Shown here in pieces: positions 24,501 to 35,930 of a stretch of 64,000 bases of DNA (its first letter is position 1; the number at the start of each line of letters is the position of its first letter). A program made the position numbers and the translations under genes. The DNA comes from Trileptium ribeirensis. Its lineage: Eukaryota; Nematoda; Enoplea; Enoplida; Thoracostomopsidae. Location of the stretch: contig JASANE010029193.1 of the NCBI GenBank assembly GCA_030248225.1, forward strand, positions 1-64,000, written 5' to 3'. The notes beneath the pieces were generated by a model, which worked only from the letters and a program-made list of their open reading frames with translations, searched no databases and had not been told where the DNA came from.

Positions 24501-25538
24501 CTACGTCCGATATTACTATAATTATATGAGCCTTGGGCTGTGCGCACAAAGATATTGGAACCTTAATACATCGTAAAGACGAACATAAAAAATCAACAAT
24601 AGTGTTTTACACAGTGCTGGTCGATCTTACTTGTACGAGAAACAATAATGGGAATATACTAGAATTACGGGGGCTAATGTCAGCGCTTCGCTTCATAAAG
24701 ATGTGGTTGGAATAATTGTAGGTATTGCAAATTTTTCTCAAACATGATGTCTTATGCCAAACAACAGAAATATCATATTCTATATGGCTTTACGAGGTTA
24801 CTTTAAGCTAATAGCCGTGGGTGTGAATGAAGGTATCATAGGGTTAGGACGCTGGAGGATGACCATGGCACTAGCTAAACTACGGCATTGTGCATAATAT
24901 ATAATACATAAACAATGTTTGTTTATGCCTCAGGTCTTTACTACATCATGAAGTACACCTGTAAAAGTGTATTTTACAAAGTCTGAAATACAATGTTTGA
25001 AGTTTAAATAAATGTTTGAAATTTTAAGATATGGTTCTCAATACGGATTATCTGATTATCTGATCCCACAATTTTACCATATTCCTGCCAAGCACTAACC
25101 AGCATACTACAAGGTAGTTTCGTCGTACTATTAAACTCTATAAACACATACCGCGAGACAGTATATGGGTCCACAAACCATTAAATAGAAAAATTTAGTT
25201 TCGTTATACCACCCACTTATTTTACCACACATAGTTTGACAAGACAAAGTTTCGGTTCTATTTAAAATTCTCTATTCCGACTACATGTATGCACTGGCAT
25301 AAATATAACATATCTCAGAGTTTCTGATCCGATATAGGTTGAGCAAGGAGTCGTGATAAGTGGTGGGAAAGCAAATCTGGACAAAACGATATGAGAGAAG
25401 ACTTACCAAGGCCTTTTTAATACGATTTTGGCGGCGACGTTTCTTTCGCATCGGCTGATCGAACCAAGTCTTCACGCGAGTTTGCCAATCTTTGTGACAA
25501 TGAACATTTGGAATAATATTATTACGTTTCGGCGCCAT
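15502..25538 (-). CDS. RPL13: 60S ribosomal protein L13 (eL13), five exons
   Basis: Structural protein of the cytosolic large ribosomal subunit. Exons, in transcript order: 25,538-25,407 (ATG; residues 1-44), 23,739-23,626 (45-82), 21,813-21,640 (83-140), 17,559-17,450 (141-176) and 15,607-15,502 (177-211, stop TAG). Every join has an AG acceptor and GT donor and keeps frame; total 211 residues, normal for the family. Family landmarks visible are [15 protein letters not shown] (14-30 region), [20 protein letters not shown] (46-65), GRGFTIEEL, the conserved [16 protein letters not shown] block, [27 protein letters not shown] spanning exons 3-4, and a lysine-rich tail. No break is visible. Introns are 1.7-4.1 kb, long for a ribosomal protein gene. 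Exons 4 and 5 lie in the right arm of the giant palindrome, whose edge falls in intron 3. Exon boundaries are inferred by hand, without transcript data. Confidence 0.93.
15664..15845 (+). mobile_element. Diverged copy of the hairpin-rich element
   Basis: Lies just inside RPL13 intron 4. Shares GGCCCAAGTAACCCTTAG, CTTAGGCTTAGTGT and ATCGAGAACGGTATTTTC with the 8,877-9,102 copy. Strongly diverged; boundaries approximate. Confidence 0.45.
16459..16725 (-). mobile_element. MITE with tRNA-like core in RPL13 intron 4
   Basis: Bounded by TTAA at 16,459-16,462 and 16,722-16,725, with GCCCGAAC inside one end and GGGCATGAAAGGG inside the other. The left terminus seems to have lost about nine bases of the inverted repeat. 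The minus strand has CAGATAACTGAGTGGTTTGC and GGGGTTCGATCC as tRNA-like boxes. Confidence 0.65.
19773..21639 (-). other. Rest of RPL13 intron 3
   Basis: The intron spans 17,560-21,639. Beyond the palindrome edge it is AT-rich and holds no recognisable gene. Plus-strand open frames here and across exon 3 are shadows. Confidence 0.7.
22625..23270. repeat. ~130-bp tandem repeat in RPL13 intron 2
   Basis: About five copies of a unit containing CAGCACGGTTGAGCAG, CAAGCAACACCTACAGTGG and ACATATCAGCGCTGGATTC. The two central copies (about 22,797-22,928 and 22,929-23,060) are near-identical with a period of about 132 bases; outer copies are shorter and more diverged. Open frames running through it on the plus strand follow from the repeat. 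Confidence 0.85.
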
Positions 25539-27384
25539 GTTTTAATTACCGCTACCTATATATACGTTAAGACTTGATCTAAAAGTGTTCAAATTTTACC
25601 TGTAGCGATCGGAACATTATAAAACACCCAACTTTGCATAAAATGAAGATGTAGCCATGCCAATGAAATTGGTCGCCCTTAGAATGGCTATTGCATAGGT
25701 TTGAATATAGCAAATCTGGCGTTGTTGCTCCATTCAAGCTTGGCACTGAACAGCACCCCAGCTACAGCCAAAACAGTCACTCCAATGACTTTGCGTCGAC
25801 CGAACAATCTGCCAAAAATAGACCATCGCTTATCAAACTACTGACAAGACTTGATGGTAACCACAGAGTAACTACATATGTAGGCACTGCAAAAGCATCC
25901 CAGAAACCTATACCGTTTCAGATTTTTTCAAGAATCATATTTTCATAAGACCAATAGAGAGCGATTTTAGTTCGCACACAGACAAACGAAAAACTGGACT
26001 CTACTAAGCTGTTACAAGTTATACTTAGTTTACAATAAATACGAAGCATAATCTTAAACTACCTGAAAAAGCGGCAACTTCTGCTGAATGAAAACTGAAA
26101 TGTCGCATTTCGAACGAGCGATTTTTGTCCAAGTAGCTTTCTCGAAATTTCGAGAAAATATTAAAATGAATAAAATTAAATTTTGAATCCAACTGCTATC
26201 GAGTGAGCCGCAAGCGAGTCTAGAGCAAGCAACAATCATTTTTGTTGAGTACACCAAATCGAACGCGGGTCAATCCACGATTGCGCAGATGCTACTCATA
26301 GATGCTTTTGAACGAATGATCTCATTTTTCCCAACTCAAAAACCTTTATATTCCCAGATTTAACAAATTACATCATTAAACTGAAAGCCACAAAACCACG
26401 CGGAGATCAAGCGGGGGTACAAGAGCAAGTAGTATCATGCCACAATGGAATATTGTTCACAGATACATTCAAATGAAGCATTTCGTCATTTCCAGCATCC
26501 TCGAAAACCTTTATAACCACAAATTATGCGACAGATTATAACAAGAAAATCACAAGAATCATGCAAGGCTCAAAGATGGGGTCCCATGGGATAAAGTACC
26601 ATTACAAAAAATCGATATCGGTCACAGATGTACTCAAATAAATATCAGCAGCAATTGTCAACTCAACGGTGTAGCGTCGCATATGACACCATATCTATAA
26701 AATAAGAAAGATATATTTAAACCTTAATATTTAATAAACCCGTAGAAATTGCTTTAAAAATCACTCGAAAAGTTTGCAGATATGAAATCTATCGAAAATG
26801 TTGTTATTTTAAATTAAAAACCTAGCCAAAAGATCAAGAATTTGCGAATTTACAACGCACAGCGCTAACAATGCTATTTTTTGTATATCTCAGTTTTCAC
26901 GAGTGTTGAGAGAGCTCAATTTGACGATGATTCCAGACTAACCACGGTCACCGTTTTCCTTTAAAGGCGAATTACTAGAATCTTAAACAATTTTCGGCAG
27001 TGAAATACTACTAATTGCTCTGTGGTGTGCTCTCACGAACATATGAGAATAAACGGTTAATGATATATACTTTTGGCAGCAGCTGTTTATCGCCGAATAC
27101 TAAGCAGGAACCGTTGGGTAATGGCATAGCAAACAAATTCTGGGCTAATAAATACTTCGAAAATATATAGATTGTTAGTATTTGGATGACAAGCGTTATC
27201 TCCCTGTGCCTTGAAACTGTTTATTAACGACGGAGAAAGTGTTGTTGTGAAACTAAACTTTTAATAAAAAGTACCAGAGTGGAGTGGAGACAGACAAAAA
27301 TTTGGTTTTTCTTATAGAAATAGCATCAGAACGGTTTAGAAGCGCAAGTCTGTTTAGACAGTTTGCCACATCCCTTTCAACGAA
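25539..27384. other. RPL13 upstream intergenic region
   Basis: About 1.8 kb of AT-rich DNA ahead of the RPL13 start codon. No clear TATA element at a usable distance, pyrimidine-rich start tract or conserved gene is seen. Short open frames on both strands have no recognisable domain. Confidence 0.6.
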
Positions 27385-28145
27385 CCTTTAAACGAGTTAC
27401 CAGGTTAGACATTATACAGGAGCGATGAAGTTCATTCCATGGACGAACGACCTTGGAACAGAAGAAGTGCTTCCGAATGTTGGCTCGACGTGGTCGGACT
27501 AGTAACTTCCGTTTGTGCCCTCAAAGACGACGGTGAGACGGCTCGAAGTTTTCGATCAGAAGAGTAGAGTCGTCGTTAACAATTTTGAGTGTGTTTATCA
27601 CGCGACGAAGAATCAAAATGTCACATATCCCAGTCTAAATCGTCTGCAAGCCGAAGACATCGTCATTGAATTTTTCGAGAAGATGGATTCTCGACTTTGC
27701 TGAAGTGACGTTATGGCTGAGGCGTACTCCAGATCGGTCTCACCAGTGACTGGACCAGCGGCACAATAACGTCAGCGGTCCGAGCAACGACTGTTCGTTG
27801 GATTATCCCAATTACTTGGTTCGCCCGACGCTCAAGCACACCCAGATGAGCATCGAATTTAAGATTATGGCTGACAATGACATTATGGCCTATGATTTAC
27901 TGCACCTGGCCTATAACGTGGTTACCCAGTTTATACTGAAAGGACGATTTCCCTCTAATTCTAATCATCAATAGGTGGCACTTGCTCGGATTGAACGGTA
28001 GTTGATTTTCCCCGACCACCAAAGGACAGCATGAATGTCAGTTGAAACGTAGTATATACAATCTGTTGCTGTCTTGATGGCCCTGTAGAGCTTTACGTCG
28101 TCTACATAGACTGATATCTATGAGTCAACCACAGATAGTAAACCG
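27385..28145 (-). pseudogene. CR1/jockey-type LINE reverse transcriptase, 3' part
   Basis: Reading the minus strand from 28,145 down, the palm motif YVDDVKLYRAIKTA (the F/Y-x-DD catalytic box) is followed by an LPFNPSKC-type stretch, then NLKFDAHLGVLERRANQVIG, then a LEYASAI segment. The end reads RRANIRKHFFCSK and VVRPWNELHRSC, as at the C-terminus of CR1/jockey-clade LINEs, stopping near 27,385. The segments lie in different frames with stops between them, so the copy is dead. The endonuclease and front half of the reverse transcriptase are missing. Confidence 0.8.
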
Positions 28146-28199
28146 TTGGAAAATATACATAATGAAGCAATAGGGCCGCACAATGTGTTATATTTTATT

Positions 28200-29120
28200 G
28201 ACTGAATGGGGGTAGGGATTGGATGGGAATTTTCTTATGACAGCTGTCGGATGTTAAATTGGGACGGAATTATTCACCTAATGATGTGCGGCTCGAGGTG
28301 CGGACAATAGTATGGCGGAGGGAACTAAGTTGTCGTGTTCTTTCTGCGTGTGCCTATTCTTTAACAATGATGCGATTCGCGTAGCGTGCGTTAGCTCGAT
28401 TCACTCGATTTTAGGTAAGTGAGCACCAAAGCCGCAAATAAAATGTTTATTTAAAATATTAAGATACAAATAAGACACAGTTCTTTAGCAAAGCTATTGA
28501 TTAAGCTACACTTATCACCGGTAATTTTATTTCTTTACACCTCGATAACGTCTATAGTTTCAGCTAATCGGTTCCTGAAGAAGCCACTCAATGCTCTGCT
28601 CTATTAGCCCTAAATTATCTATTTTCTGTTAGTTAAAGTTTAGGTATCGCTAATTCTATTAATCCTCTTTTGAGGTTGACACCATTCGCCTTCGGACGGC
28701 TGACGAAGGCGGGAGTATATAAATTTAAATATATACCTCAACTTAGACCCTTAGAATTACGCTAAGTACCGACTTCATTTAATGGGATGCCCCCGGGCGG
28801 ATGACATATATATATGTCGCAATAATTTAGATAATAGTGGTTAAGAGTTAGCTGAAACTTTATTACAGCTCTTGTGGGTTCGTACAGTTAGCCCTCGGGT
28901 GGCTGACCACTGCAATGTTACTTAAATACCGGAGCCTAGTTTCTTAGAGTTACTCTAATACTAGCCGTTATATTATAGCTGTCCCCGGACGGCTGACGAC
29001 CTATGCTATTACAAGAAATGTATAGTATTGGCGAGCTACTATACAGTTAATTCATTACAAGCATCGATCCCCGGACGGCTGATAGAGTTGGTAATTGGAA
29101 ATACAGCGGCTCGATGGGGT
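28200..29120 (-). repeat. Repeat shared with 62.6-63.5 kb, beside a LINE
   Basis: Two blocks match 62,600-63,480 in the same order and orientation: one near 28,205-28,320 (GGGACGGAATTATTCACC; CTCGAGGTGCGG) and one near 28,680-29,120 with the recurrent motif CCCCGGACGGCTGAC and TTAGAATTACGCTAA. In both places a minus-strand CR1-like fragment lies on the left. This suggests, without proof, that the block is the 5' part of that LINE family. The motif recurs about every 83-104 bases. Confidence 0.6.
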
Positions 29121-29758
29121 AACCTATTCCACGCCCCTTACTCACCCGGTCTACTCAAGATTAACAAAACTTGTTAAGATGATTAGGTCAGAATGTTTTC
29201 CACAGTTAACACAGTAAGTCAGTCAGTCAGTTTGAGTCCACAAGCATGCATCATGTATGCGACCCCCAGCGTCTTGTGGGTTGGAGATCATCCAGTAGTA
29301 CCATGTGGCTGCGAAATAAATTAAAAAAATGGGTAGGGTAAGGCGTTTGTTTTTTCTTTGTATAATTACCGTTACGTGCTAGAAATCCATCGGTCCATAA
29401 TGTTTCAGAACTAGTTAAATGTCATAGCCTATATCAACTAGATTTGCCAGTATGATTTGATACTTCGTTTTCTTTCTTTTTTTATTTCTGTCAAAACGCC
29501 TTGTCTTACTTGCCGGGCTGGTTGGTGGGAACTTATTATTATTATTATCATCATGCTATTGAACTTATTACACAACCAATGTTGAGCTTGTAGCTGTCAC
29601 GATTTTGAGCCATTTGTTTTAGGTGAGCGAGCCATTCCGATTTATAGCGACGGGCATTTCTATTGAATTGATTTCGTATTAAAGGGACGTTGATATCATC
29701 ATGCACACGTCGGAGTCACGATTTTCTTTCCCCGCCCATGGGTCTTTGCCATCCGTGG

Positions 29759-30465
29759 CAGGGAGTAACCGGAATTCCGCTTCCGACAAAAATCGTGTTC
29801 CGGTTGCGGTTGCGGCAAAGGGCAACAACCATACCGGAACCGGAATTACGGTTTAAAATTTTTTATCAAATTTTCCACTTTTTTGCTTCATCTCTGATCC
29901 AAACATATGTAATATATATTAAACAATGATCAAGCTCCAATACAAGCAAGCAAAAGAAAAGATTAACTAAGCATTTTGGAGTGTGAAACGTAAGTAGGGC
30001 ACATAATTTCAGTAGGAATTTTTCATAATAACCTGTAGGAGTTTGTTAACAAATCAAAGCCAGTTCGATGCTTGTAGCAGCTATTTTACACATTCAGAAG
30101 TCTGTGGGCACGTTCGAATTAAACCGGTCCAACTGGGTAATAGAGTATGGCTTACGTAGAAGTACTTAGCGCATGCTTGGCTAACAAATTGCATCAAGCA
30201 CCAGCCGGTGCGCTTGTAAACATTGTAAATCAGTCTAAATTGAAGTAAAGTAACGTTATCTGGAACGCAGCCGGAAACTGCTTTCTTAGCCTTGAACTGT
30301 ATTTATTGAAGCTTAACGACCAGCATCACAGTCTGTCTCATTTGTAGCATTCTGATTAGAAAGTTGTCACCATTATCATTTAACTGACGGGCACTGTTTG
30401 TCCAACGCTAGCCTAAACACTGTCTCTTACCACTGATCAGAAAATTACTTTCTATCTATTATATG
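29759..30465 (+). mobile_element. Dispersed repeat with CAGGG end, copy 1
   Basis: Begins CAGGGAGTAACCGGAATTCC and continues with CCGGTTGCGG-type and CCGGAACCGG-type inverted motifs. It matches the reverse complement of 49,225-49,709 over most of its length, including GAACTGTATTTATTGAA, AGCATCACAGT, CACTGATCAGAAAATTAC and TTCTATCTATTAT. CAGGG termini recall hAT elements, but no second terminus or target duplication was identified. Confidence 0.6.
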
Positions 30466-31794
30466 TCTAAATTGATACAAGTTATTTAGCGCTACGATTT
30501 TATTTGGGAAAATATCAGTACTATGTTATGGCTAATTATGGTTTGATGTACCTATTTGTGAAGTCAAGTTGAGCCCTGAACGTTAATTCTTCAATCAAGA
30601 AACGCGAACACAGAACCACGGTTTTAGTCTTTGAACTCCCTAGAAAGTGCGTATTTCTTTACGCATAAGCCTAGATTTAAATCAGAACACAGACTGTAAG
30701 CGGCACCAAGATAATCCAAAACCATAAAATCGCCACTAAAAAGCATGAAAACCGTTTGAATTGAAGCTCTCTTTACTGCACTAGCTATGTAACCGAATCA
30801 GAATTTATAGCAAATCGTAGCGAGCACACTCCCCAGGCTATAACCAGGTAACCAGTGAATTAGGAAGTAAAAATGCGTAATTCTTTACGCGAAAACAGAA
30901 ACAGTAACAGATAGGCATAGTGCATGTATATAGTATATTTAAGATGAAGGCAGCATATATCTTCCACATATACATGATACAAAAATTCCAGCCGTAAACA
31001 AACATCCACTGAAAATTGTTACTAGCTAGCTATGTAAGTATATCGTCAGTTTATAAAAAGGCGAAAAATAATAGTTTATTCATTTACCAGCGGATTTTGT
31101 AATTAAACCGTTGTAGTAAAATTAAATGAAGTACATCTTTTTGCAGACTTAATGGTAAATTAAAAACACAGTAGTTAGCTGTATATATGTCTATGCATCC
31201 CAAGCTTCTATTTATACAACGACTTTCCTTACAAAGTATTTTATGCGCTAATAGCAAAAAGACGCTTAAGCTCTGTACGCAAGTTTAAACACTTTATTGC
31301 TTAGCTTTGCGCCTTAGCATAAATTTATCTAGATATTTTTAGTTTCCCATTGCCTAGAATGTAAGTCACATGAGAATTGTCCAAACACTGGCGACGCCAC
31401 AGGCACCGCACCTAAAGATTCGCCGAAGGCGCCGCAGATTCTTGCCCGCCGACCAGCTGATTCCCTGAAACCAGCCGACCACACCCCCTGAGAACCCTGC
31501 TACCCTACCCAGGAACATTGGACATTCAGTATGTATTATTGTAGCTTAACTTCAAAAAATATAGATTTTAGAGCAATGTGTTTGCTATGGCAGCAGCATA
31601 CTCTAAGGACAACTTCGTTCCCACTGTGCAATAGCACAACAGTGGAATTTGGCAACATTCGATTCTCTTAGCCGTAACACATGTCAGTTTCTGTTTACCT
31701 TTCCTAGCTTTTGTCAGCTAAAGGGGGAAATCGAATGGGGGCGACAATATTGCCAATTTTCACCAAATTTTGCGCGAAAGTGTATGGTTGTGGG
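30466..31794. other. Intergenic stretch, nothing recognised
   Basis: Mostly AT-rich. A GC-richer patch at about 31,390-31,510 has many CCGCC- and CCACC-like words but no convincing frame. Confidence 0.6.
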
Positions 31795-32120
31795 ACACCA
31801 ATATCGTACTGAAGGGTCACCAATATCAAACTGGAGAGGGACAGCAATATCAAACTGGAGGGGCGCCATATCAAACTGGAAGGCGGCACCAATATCAAAC
31901 TGTAGGGGACACCGATATCAAACTGCAGGGGGCAACAGTACCAAACTGGAGGGAAACACCAATATCAAACTGGAGGGGGCACCAATGTCAAACTGGATGG
32001 GGCATCAAAATGAATCTAGAGGGGGTACCAACATGAAGGTGGAGTGGGCACCAATATCAACCTGGAGACCTGGAGGGGGAACCAATGGCAAACTGGAGGG
32101 GGCACCAACATCAAACTGAA
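31795..32120 (+). repeat. ~24-bp G-rich minisatellite
   Basis: About a dozen imperfect copies of CACCAATATCAAACTGGAGG plus G residues. Copies vary by indels in the G run and by base changes. Open frames through it (for example 31,649-32,119) reflect the repeat and show no domain. Confidence 0.85.
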
Positions 32121-32150
32121 GTAGAGTTTCGTGGAGTCTTATGTACCAGT

Positions 32151-32325
32151 GTTACATACGACATGTTGTATGGAAACACTGGTTACGTACGACATGTTGT
32201 ATGTAACACCGGATACATACGACATGTCGTATGTAACATTGGTTACCTACGACAGTCGTGTGTAACACTAGTTACATACAACATGTCGTATGCAACACAG
32301 CTACATCAGACATGTCATATGTAAC
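32151..32325. repeat. Tandem array of six 26-bp palindromes
   Basis: Units of about 30 bases, each a near-perfect dyad. The half-site GTTACATACGACA is followed by its own reverse complement TGTCGTATGTAAC, then a 4-base linker such as ACTG. The third unit (near 32,210) has a perfect 22-base dyad. The array directly follows the G-rich minisatellite. Confidence 0.88.
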
Positions 32326-32329
32326 AAAA

Positions 32330-33910
32330 ATTTTCGAGGAGATGGGCGCATTATTCTGTGAATCAGCAATAAAGTCGGTAAAAAATTCGAAATTTTTAAT
32401 ATCTGATAATTTTCCTCGATTTCTCTGAAATCATGGCCAATTTTTTCTTATTTCCACTGCTTTGCGTAAATATTTCACTAATGTTGTGACTTGTGCTAAA
32501 AGTTTTTGCCGAATTTCACCAAAACTTTGTTAATGTTTTCACCCCGTTTTACCAAATTTTTTAAATTTCTGAAACACATCGGCACTGTTACTGACCCTTC
32601 TGTTGTAGGTAAGTATATTGGAGGTATTATACTGGTTATAATACAGGCACGTATTGTGTCGTAACAGAAAGTAGCTGCGGGTTCATTAAGCAACAACTAA
32701 ACGGGATAATCACATTTTTTCTAGCCGTAAATATTTTTCTAATATACTACAATTTTCTCTAGTTTCTGCGAAACTATAATAAATTTTTTTTGATTTTATC
32801 CTGTAATTTTTGCCAATTTTCCACCGATTTTTGCCCATCTGCAGCCAATGTTTGCCAAATTTTTCGCGCGGGCGGTGGCCTAGCGGTTTGGTTACGTGGG
32901 GAGCGGTGGCTTCAAAGGTTGACTTGGCTTGAAGGGTCCTACCTTTAAAACATGGTCCGCTATTCCCTCCTCATCGATACCTATGCCTTAGAGAAAGCTA
33001 GCACAAAATGTTGTAGCTAGGAGTGCGTCGTACAGACTCGGCAAGCGATTTACAGTATGGGTACCACCCTGACTGTCTACACGGTAGGATCGCGACTATA
33101 AGGCAACAAAAGTTCCAAACAGTGGGAACATTGCAATGTGAAATAGGCATAGGTGACGTGTGAGAGAAATACTGTGCGATGTACTATCAGAGACTTTGAT
33201 AGCTTTGTCGCAATTGTATACCGCAAGGAAGTCAAGAAGTTTATTAGTTTATAGACAGACTGTAGTGTCCTAGTGGACTAGTTTATGCCATTAATGTTTT
33301 GATTAATACTATAATCGTAGAATTTCAAATGTTAAAAGTTTCCGATGCGGAAATTCAAATTTTGGCACTGCTACATTGTGGAAAGTTTCAAATATTGGGC
33401 AAGTACATTTCTTGACAGACTCCAAGGTATGAAATTCTAGTTTTAGCTACAAGTTTTAGTTTAAGACTCTGTCGGACAAAATTCATAGTCAGCGCAGACT
33501 GTCTATGCAAAATGCTGCAGTCATGTAAGGCTTCTGTAGTTGTCCGGGATGTCTATAAAAGCAATATGCGTCTCGTAAGACTGTTGGACAACTTAAAGTC
33601 ATTTTTCAAACAACTTTAGCTTGAACGCCCCATTATGCTCTCCAAAATCGACATCGAATGAAGGTTTTCGTCTCCGACCGTGACTTGAACCTGAGTTCAT
33701 CCCAGCAGATAATAACTGCCATAATGATGCATCTACCCTATTAAAAAGATTTTAAATTTAACCATTCTTAATAACTAGGCTCTATTAGTGCTGCTCGTGA
33801 CGTGGTCGCGGAAACTAACGAGCACCAGAAATACCGAAAAGAATTTTAAGAATGATCTTTTTAAACGAGTACAGTGTATCGCACTGTGAAGAATGGTAAT
33901 TTGATAGTTG
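32330..33910. other. Intergenic stretch with possible SINE traces
   Basis: AT-rich. At about 32,868-32,930 GGTGGCCTAGCGGTTTGG resembles a tRNA A box, but no good B box follows. At about 33,685-33,700 the minus strand reads CAGGTTCAAGTCAC, B-box-like, without a clear A box. No gene recognised. Confidence 0.4.
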
Positions 33911-33914
33911 ATCA

Positions 33915-34102
33915 GGACAATGTAACCTTCAGGGGCGGAAGTGAAATACATGCTATGCCCTTATCGACATACTAATCCTAAGCTAAAGTCTCTCTATGAG
34001 CCATGTACTAAGACTTAGCATAAGTCGGGGAACTACCGGCTCCAGAACCCCCCCGCTCTAAGCTGTTCTGTTCTCTAACGTTGTATCGTATGGCCCCTAA
34101 AG
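33915..34102 (-). mobile_element. Hairpin-rich ~200-bp element, intergenic copy
   Basis: Shares AGCTAAAGTCTCTCTAT, GTACTAAGACTTAGCATAAG and CCGCTCTAAGCTGTTC with 10,140-10,320, in the same orientation. Its presence 14 kb outside the palindrome shows the family is dispersed. Confidence 0.55.
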
Positions 34103-34239
34103 GTGACATGGCCCGTCGATCCGATATGTCTATGCCAATCTTCGCCCGATTATACATAACGATAGTTCGGTTTCGCTTTTGCACACCTGAACAATCGCGC
34201 TTTCCTGTGTTTACTAGATTTATATTGTATTTCGTTTAC

Positions 34240-35354
34240 AACACAAACACCGATCGCCGGTCTTGCTATTTTGAAACGATAATTCCTTGCAAGTTCTCTC
34301 TACAGATACACTCAGCTTCTGATGGTAAACCTCTCCGTAAACGTCGCAATGTACCAGTGCCGTGCAATCCACCGACAAGTGTCTCGCTGATAAAAAATCA
34401 TCGGCATATACCATGCGACTCGTATTAGCAACAGTCGCATAACTGATGCATCAAACTGTCGGCAAGACGAAGGCCTGTGGCTTTGTTTGACTTACCGTTA
34501 GATTTTCGCCTTATGAACAAATCCATTTGGTTCAGCCATTTTGTACATCTTCACACCATATTTGTGCGCTTTTCCAGGTAAATACTGTCGAAAAGCAAAT
34601 TGCCATCGCCAGGGAATGACAGTTTCGTCAACTGTGAGTGTTTGCCCTGGTTCAAAATAGTGGTTGATATTGCGCATAATCAAATCGAGCAATGGATGAA
34701 CTTTTCCTAATAGGTCGGCGACATATAGAACTTCTTCGTTTGAAACTCGCAGAAAACGCCACATCAGCTGGAACTTGTTTTGAGACAAGTAAAATTCACT
34801 GAACTCAGATGTTTCGAAAGGCCTGCTCTAGTAATGTTCGCGGTTCGGATTTGGAAACAGTCCTATATAGCAAAATATTTAAAAATTTCCACATATCTGC
34901 TTCGGTGCATAGTTTCCAAAGGTGCAGCCTAGTTTATCACCGCAAAAGCCTAGACTGATGTCGATAAATTGTTCCCCTTAAATAGCAAATTGCGATTTGT
35001 TTCATTACCAACAACATTATGGTCTCACGCGAGACCATCGCCTTATATATATCGATGAGCCGAACAGCCTCGTCATCTGACGCCTGAATAACTTTCTTCA
35101 AGAACGGAATTTCTCTGAACGCGACCATCATACTGCATCCAGATTGTCCGGACTGTTTCAGCGGCCACTCGATTTAAATCCCCAAGCTGCTGATCAACCC
35201 AGTCCACATCGGAATTATCATCACTTTGGTCTGTTTCATCTTCGATTCCTAGTTCTGGCTTAAAACAGATATCGTCAGTCAAATCAGGAGTCATTTTTAG
35301 ATTCCGCGTGTTGTAAGAATTAAATAACTCTTTTACTGAATAGTATCGCAGCAA
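34240..35354 (-). pseudogene. piggyBac-family transposase remnant
   Basis: The N-terminal part (35,354-34,937) has an acidic stretch (DETDQSDDNSDVDW). The core (34,788-34,498) reads LMWRFLRVSN, PLLDLIMRNINHYFEPGQ, TVDETVIPWRWQ and FRQYLPGKAHKYGVKMYK. These match the order of the piggyBac DDE domain (SxDExMxPFxGR, FRQYxPxKPxKxGxK). Continuing to about 34,240 in shifted frames are YADDF, in place of the usual YMDN, and LRRLRRGLPSE, in place of RKGLP. Stops and frameshifts break it into at least three pieces; no intact zinc-binding C-terminus is seen. It could be a relic of the enzyme that mobilised the TTAA-flanked MITEs at 13-16 kb, but that link is inference. Confidence 0.8.
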
Positions 35355-35930
35355 TAACTGAAGATTGCTAATGGCATAAAATCGCGTTAGGATCGCAACA
35401 AGAATATTCTATCAAAAAGGTCCCACTGCATGCTGTAAAGGCGACAATTTTAAGGCCCATGGCGCTTACGGAGAAACGGATTGCGTGAGACGGTGATGAT
35501 CAATGTATGGCCTTGCGATATTTTTTTTATAATGGAACGAACCATTGAACACTAGGAAACGCAAAGATGACACGAAATATTTTTAGGAAATGCAACCCCA
35601 GGTAAGATACCGAAGTATGGTATCGCCACAGTGTTAACCGGCTGTTTTCCTTGAAAGAGTCATCCACAATAACCAACCAACCGGCAAACAAATTTCTGGC
35701 TGTCTCGACGCAGTAAACAAAATTTGAAGGCTTCTACACCGCACCGTCTGCTCCAATAAGCCGTTTCAATAAGATTGTGTCCAGCGCAAAAAACACATTT
35801 TCATAACTGCTCGGTCAGTTAGCAACAAATTATGTTTATTTAAAATTCTAACTTTTGGTACATGTTCGACATTTGTTCAGAAACGCAAAAAAAACAAGAA
35901 CGTATGATTTATGCGGCGTCTACGTTATAA

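Noticed and set aside
31649..32119. 156-residue open frame
   Set aside because: Its repeats are the translation of the 24-bp minisatellite; no domain.
34220..34414. YADD motif read as a reverse transcriptase box
   Set aside because: The neighbouring LRRLRRGLPSE and upstream FRQYLPGKAHKYG place it in a piggyBac transposase, where YMDN is expected.
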